Below the pieces are notes generated by a model. The model worked only from the letters and a program-made list of their open reading frames with translations, ran no database searches and was not told the origin of the DNA. This document shows positions 3,772 through 5,444 of a stretch of DNA of 5,444 nt, piece by piece. Origin of the DNA: DATEMK01 sp035275625 (lineage in GTDB: Bacteria > Bacteroidota > Bacteroidia > AKYH767-A > OLB10); the NCBI GenBank assembly GCA_035275625.1, contig DATEMK010000618.1, positions 1 to 5,444 of the forward strand, given 5' to 3'. Within the stretch, counting starts at the first letter, position 1, and every line of letters starts with the position of its first letter. A program made the translations under genes and the position numbers.

Positions 3772-5382
3772 ATGAAAACACTTCACTTTCTTCTTAAACC
3801 TTTCGTTTTTTTTGTTGCTTCCTGCTTCTTTTTTGTTTTATCTGCCTCAGCTCAAATCACTTTCCAAAAAACATTTGGCGGAACAGGTTACGATGAATGC
3901 TATTCCGTTCAGCAAACTTCGGATGGAGGATATATTGTTGCCGGAAACACTGACGGCTTCGGTGCAGGTTTTTGGGATATTTATTTAATCAAGACCGATG
4001 CAAATGGAGATACCCTTTGGACAAAAACATTGGGCGAAATAGGATATGATAATGCACGTTCTGTTCAGCAAACTAATGATGGAGGATTTATTATTGGCGG
4101 ATATCATAACAGTTTCGGTTTGGATGATTTTGATATTTATTTAATTAAAACGGATGCCAATGGAAATCCACTTTGGACAAAAACATTTGGCGGACCATTT
4201 GACGACTATGGCGGTTCCGTTCAGCAAACTGCCGATGGAGGATATATTATTACCGGATATATCGGAAATTTAGGCGCTGGCGATGCTGATGTATATTTAA
4301 TAAAGACTGATGCAAACGGAGATTCTCTTTGGACAAAAACATTTGGCGGGATAAATGAAAATGATGGCTATTCTGTTCATCAAACTATAGACGGAGGATA
4401 TATTATTACAGGAGAAACTAATAGTTTTGGTGCGGGTGGTTTTGATGTTTATTTAATTAAGACCGATTCCATTGGGAATTTGCTTTGGTCAAAAACCTTT
4501 GGTGGAACAGGTGATGATATCGGTTTTGCCGTTCAGCAAACAACGGATGGGGGATACATTATTACTGGTTATAAAGAAAAGTTGGGTGGATTTATTCATT
4601 TTGATGTTTATTTAATTAAGACCGATACTATGGGAAATTTGCTTTGGTCAAAAACCTTTGGTGGAACAGGTGATGAAGTAGGTTTTGGGGTTCAGCAAAC
4701 AACGGATGGAGGATATATCATTTCCGGATTTACGGCAAGTTTCGGTACAGTCGGCTATGCTGATGTTTATTTAATTAAGGCAGATGTCAATGGAAATTTG
4801 CTTTGGTCAAAAATATTTGGCGGATCAAATGATGATTTGGGCAATTCTGTTCAGCAAACAACGGATGGAGGATATATTGTTACCGGATATTCGCGAAATT
4901 TTGGTGCAGGCGGGTATGCTGATGTTTATTTAATTAAAACAGATAGCTCAGGAAACAGCGGATGCAATGAAGGAAACCCTGCCACTATTGTTATCACACC
5001 TTCAACACAGGTAACAACCCCTGCAACAATTGCCGGCTCTCCTCCAGATATAGTAACTTCTCCTGCAACAATAGTTGGCAGCGCGGGCATCGTCACTACA
5101 CTTTGTACAACCGTTGGCATAAGTGAAATAACTGCAGATAATTCTTTTATTATTTCCCCCATTCCATCCCCCGGTAATTTTACAATCACATTTACTAACG
5201 CCATTAATAGGGGAGAAGTACAAATCTTCAATGCTTACGGATCAATAGTATTTTCTCAAAATATCCATAACACATCAAACACAGAAATCCATCTTAAACA
5301 TATTCCCTCTGGAATTTATTTTGTAAAAATATGGAATGGAGAAAAATATTTCAGCAATAAGATTATCATTCAGAAAGGATAA
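3772..5382 (+). CDS. Gene C: T9SS-exported seven-repeat beta-propeller-like surface protein, paralogue of gene A
   Basis: The 536-residue protein has the same plan as gene A. Residues 1-28 are a signal peptide rich in Phe (SASA before Gln). Residues 29-398 hold seven repeats of 52-55 residues with KTFGG, VQQT, DGGYI and VYLIKTD blocks. Residues 399-459 are a Thr/Pro linker with Cys398 and Cys445 at its ends. Residues 460-536 are a type A sorting domain. The ATG at 3772 is followed by AAAACA as in gene A and fits the signal peptide. Oddities: the usual PNP at the start of the sorting domain reads PIP (ISPIPSPGN); the sorting domain is a mosaic, A-like to about 5289 and B-like after that; repeats 4 to 6 look recently duplicated; one further Cys (in YDECYS) is unpaired. 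No enzyme motif is seen. Function is probably surface display or binding, by inference. Confidence 0.9.
   Translation: MKTLHFLLKPFVFFVASCFFFVLSASAQITFQKTFGGTGYDECYSVQQTSDGGYIVAGNTDGFGAGFWDIYLIKTDANGDTLWTKTLGEIGYDNARSVQQTNDGGFIIGGYHNSFGLDDFDIYLIKTDANGNPLWTKTFGGPFDDYGGSVQQTADGGYIITGYIGNLGAGDADVYLIKTDANGDSLWTKTFGGINENDGYSVHQTIDGGYIITGETNSFGAGGFDVYLIKTDSIGNLLWSKTFGGTGDDIGFAVQQTTDGGYIITGYKEKLGGFIHFDVYLIKTDTMGNLLWSKTFGGTGDEVGFGVQQTTDGGYIISGFTASFGTVGYADVYLIKADVNGNLLWSKIFGGSNDDLGNSVQQTTDGGYIVTGYSRNFGAGGYADVYLIKTDSSGNSGCNEGNPATIVITPSTQVTTPATIAGSPPDIVTSPATIVGSAGIVTTLCTTVGISEITADNSFIISPIPSPGNFTITFTNAINRGEVQIFNAYGSIVFSQNIHNTSNTEIHLKHIPSGIYFVKIWNGEKYFSNKIIIQKG
3856..4965 (+). repeat. Seven DGGY-type repeats of gene C (about 158 bp each)
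   Basis: Repeats occupy residues 29-83, 84-135, 136-187, 188-239, 240-292, 293-345 and 346-398. Repeat 2 has drifted most (KTLGEIGYDNA, DGGFIIGGYHN). Repeats 5 to 7 are 53 residues, one longer than repeats 2-4, with FIHFD or GYAD before VYLIK. As in gene A the last one ends in NSGC rather than Trp. Confidence 0.9.
4441..4717 (+). repeat. Recently duplicated blade: 4441-4558 and 4600-4717
   Basis: These two segments, 159 bp (53 codons) apart, align without gaps with 11 differences in 118 positions by my count, more alike than other blade pairs I compared in the gene. They span the end of one repeat and the start of the next (FDVYLIKTD to QQTTDGGYI). The in-frame spacing fits duplication of exactly one blade by unequal crossing-over or slippage. 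Confidence 0.8.
4981..5085 (+). repeat. Thr/Pro heptad repeats in the linker of gene C
   Basis: Residues 404-438 divide into five seven-residue units: ATIVITP, STQVTTP, ATIAGSP, PDIVTSP and ATIVGSA. They are the counterpart of the array in gene A, with the same number of units and the same flanking motifs (NSGCN before, GIVTTLCTTVGI after). Confidence 0.75.
5149..5379 (+). other. Type A T9SS sorting domain of gene C (mosaic)
   Basis: Residues 460-536. Bases 5173-5289 match gene A 1802-1918 with 7 differences in 117; bases 5284-5373 match gene B 3640-3729 with 8 differences in 90. The switch falls in the short stretch GAAATC shared by all three genes (5284-5289). The domain is complete in length and has GIYFVKI and the final NKIII strand, but the first motif is PIP instead of PNP. 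Confidence 0.88.
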
Positions 5383-5444
5383 TCACCGGCATTCTCATCA
5401 GATAATTCCGAAAGTTTCTTCACCTGCAACAAACACCTTTAGAA
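5356..5444. repeat. 89-bp direct repeat, right copy
   Basis: Matches 264-352. It covers the last eight codons and stop of gene C and the 62 bases after it, to the window edge. Nothing else is visible in 5383-5444: no hairpin with T-run and no gene start. Confidence 0.9.

Noticed and set aside
3502..3786. Minus-strand open frame across the B-C junction
   Set aside because: Antisense to the conserved sorting domain of B and the start of C; no recognisable domain.

Overview
The window comes from a member of the Bacteroidota. Three complete genes encode proteins with a Sec signal peptide (cleavage before Gln), a body of repeated beta-propeller-type motifs, and a C-terminal type A sorting domain of the Type IX secretion system (T9SS). 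That architecture is confined to this phylum as far as is known. The DNA is moderately AT-rich, and the starts of two of the genes carry a TTTG-containing promoter-like motif of the Bacteroidota kind. Genus cannot be assigned from the sequence.

Layout. (i) 3-197: the 3' end of an upstream gene with a FlgD-like / T9SS C-terminal domain. (ii) 198-427: a non-coding gap holding a long hairpin (221-257), an 89-bp sequence repeated at the far right end of the window (264-352) that begins with the last eight codons of a lost or recombined paralogue, a 9-bp perfect palindrome (356-376) and a promoter-like motif. (iii) 428-2005, gene A: seven DGGY-type repeats, a Thr/Ala-rich linker flanked by Cys, and a T9SS tail. 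(iv) 2047-3738, gene B: seven SBBP-type repeats of about 62 residues and a T9SS tail, with a TTG start. (v) 3772-5382, gene C: a paralogue of A with the same plan, whose tail is a mosaic of A-like and B-like sequence. (vi) 5356-5444: second copy of the 89-bp repeat, overlapping the end of gene C and running to the last base of the window.

All three proteins should cross the inner membrane by Sec and be exported by T9SS to the cell surface or medium. Nothing catalytic is visible. The propellers look like display, adhesion or ligand-binding scaffolds, and their natural role is unknown. The genes lie head to tail with gaps of 41 and 33 bp, so co-transcription is possible, though A and C each have a similar leader of their own.

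The most notable signals concern sequence plasticity rather than a new enzyme system. These are a perfect 4 x 7-bp tandem repeat just before gene A's sorting domain, where one unit gained or lost would destroy the export signal; a degenerate 7-bp repeat in the signal peptide of the same gene; a mosaic sorting domain in gene C; a recent-looking blade duplication in gene C; and direct repeats that bracket the three-gene cluster. No RNA gene, CRISPR array, transposase or integrase was seen.
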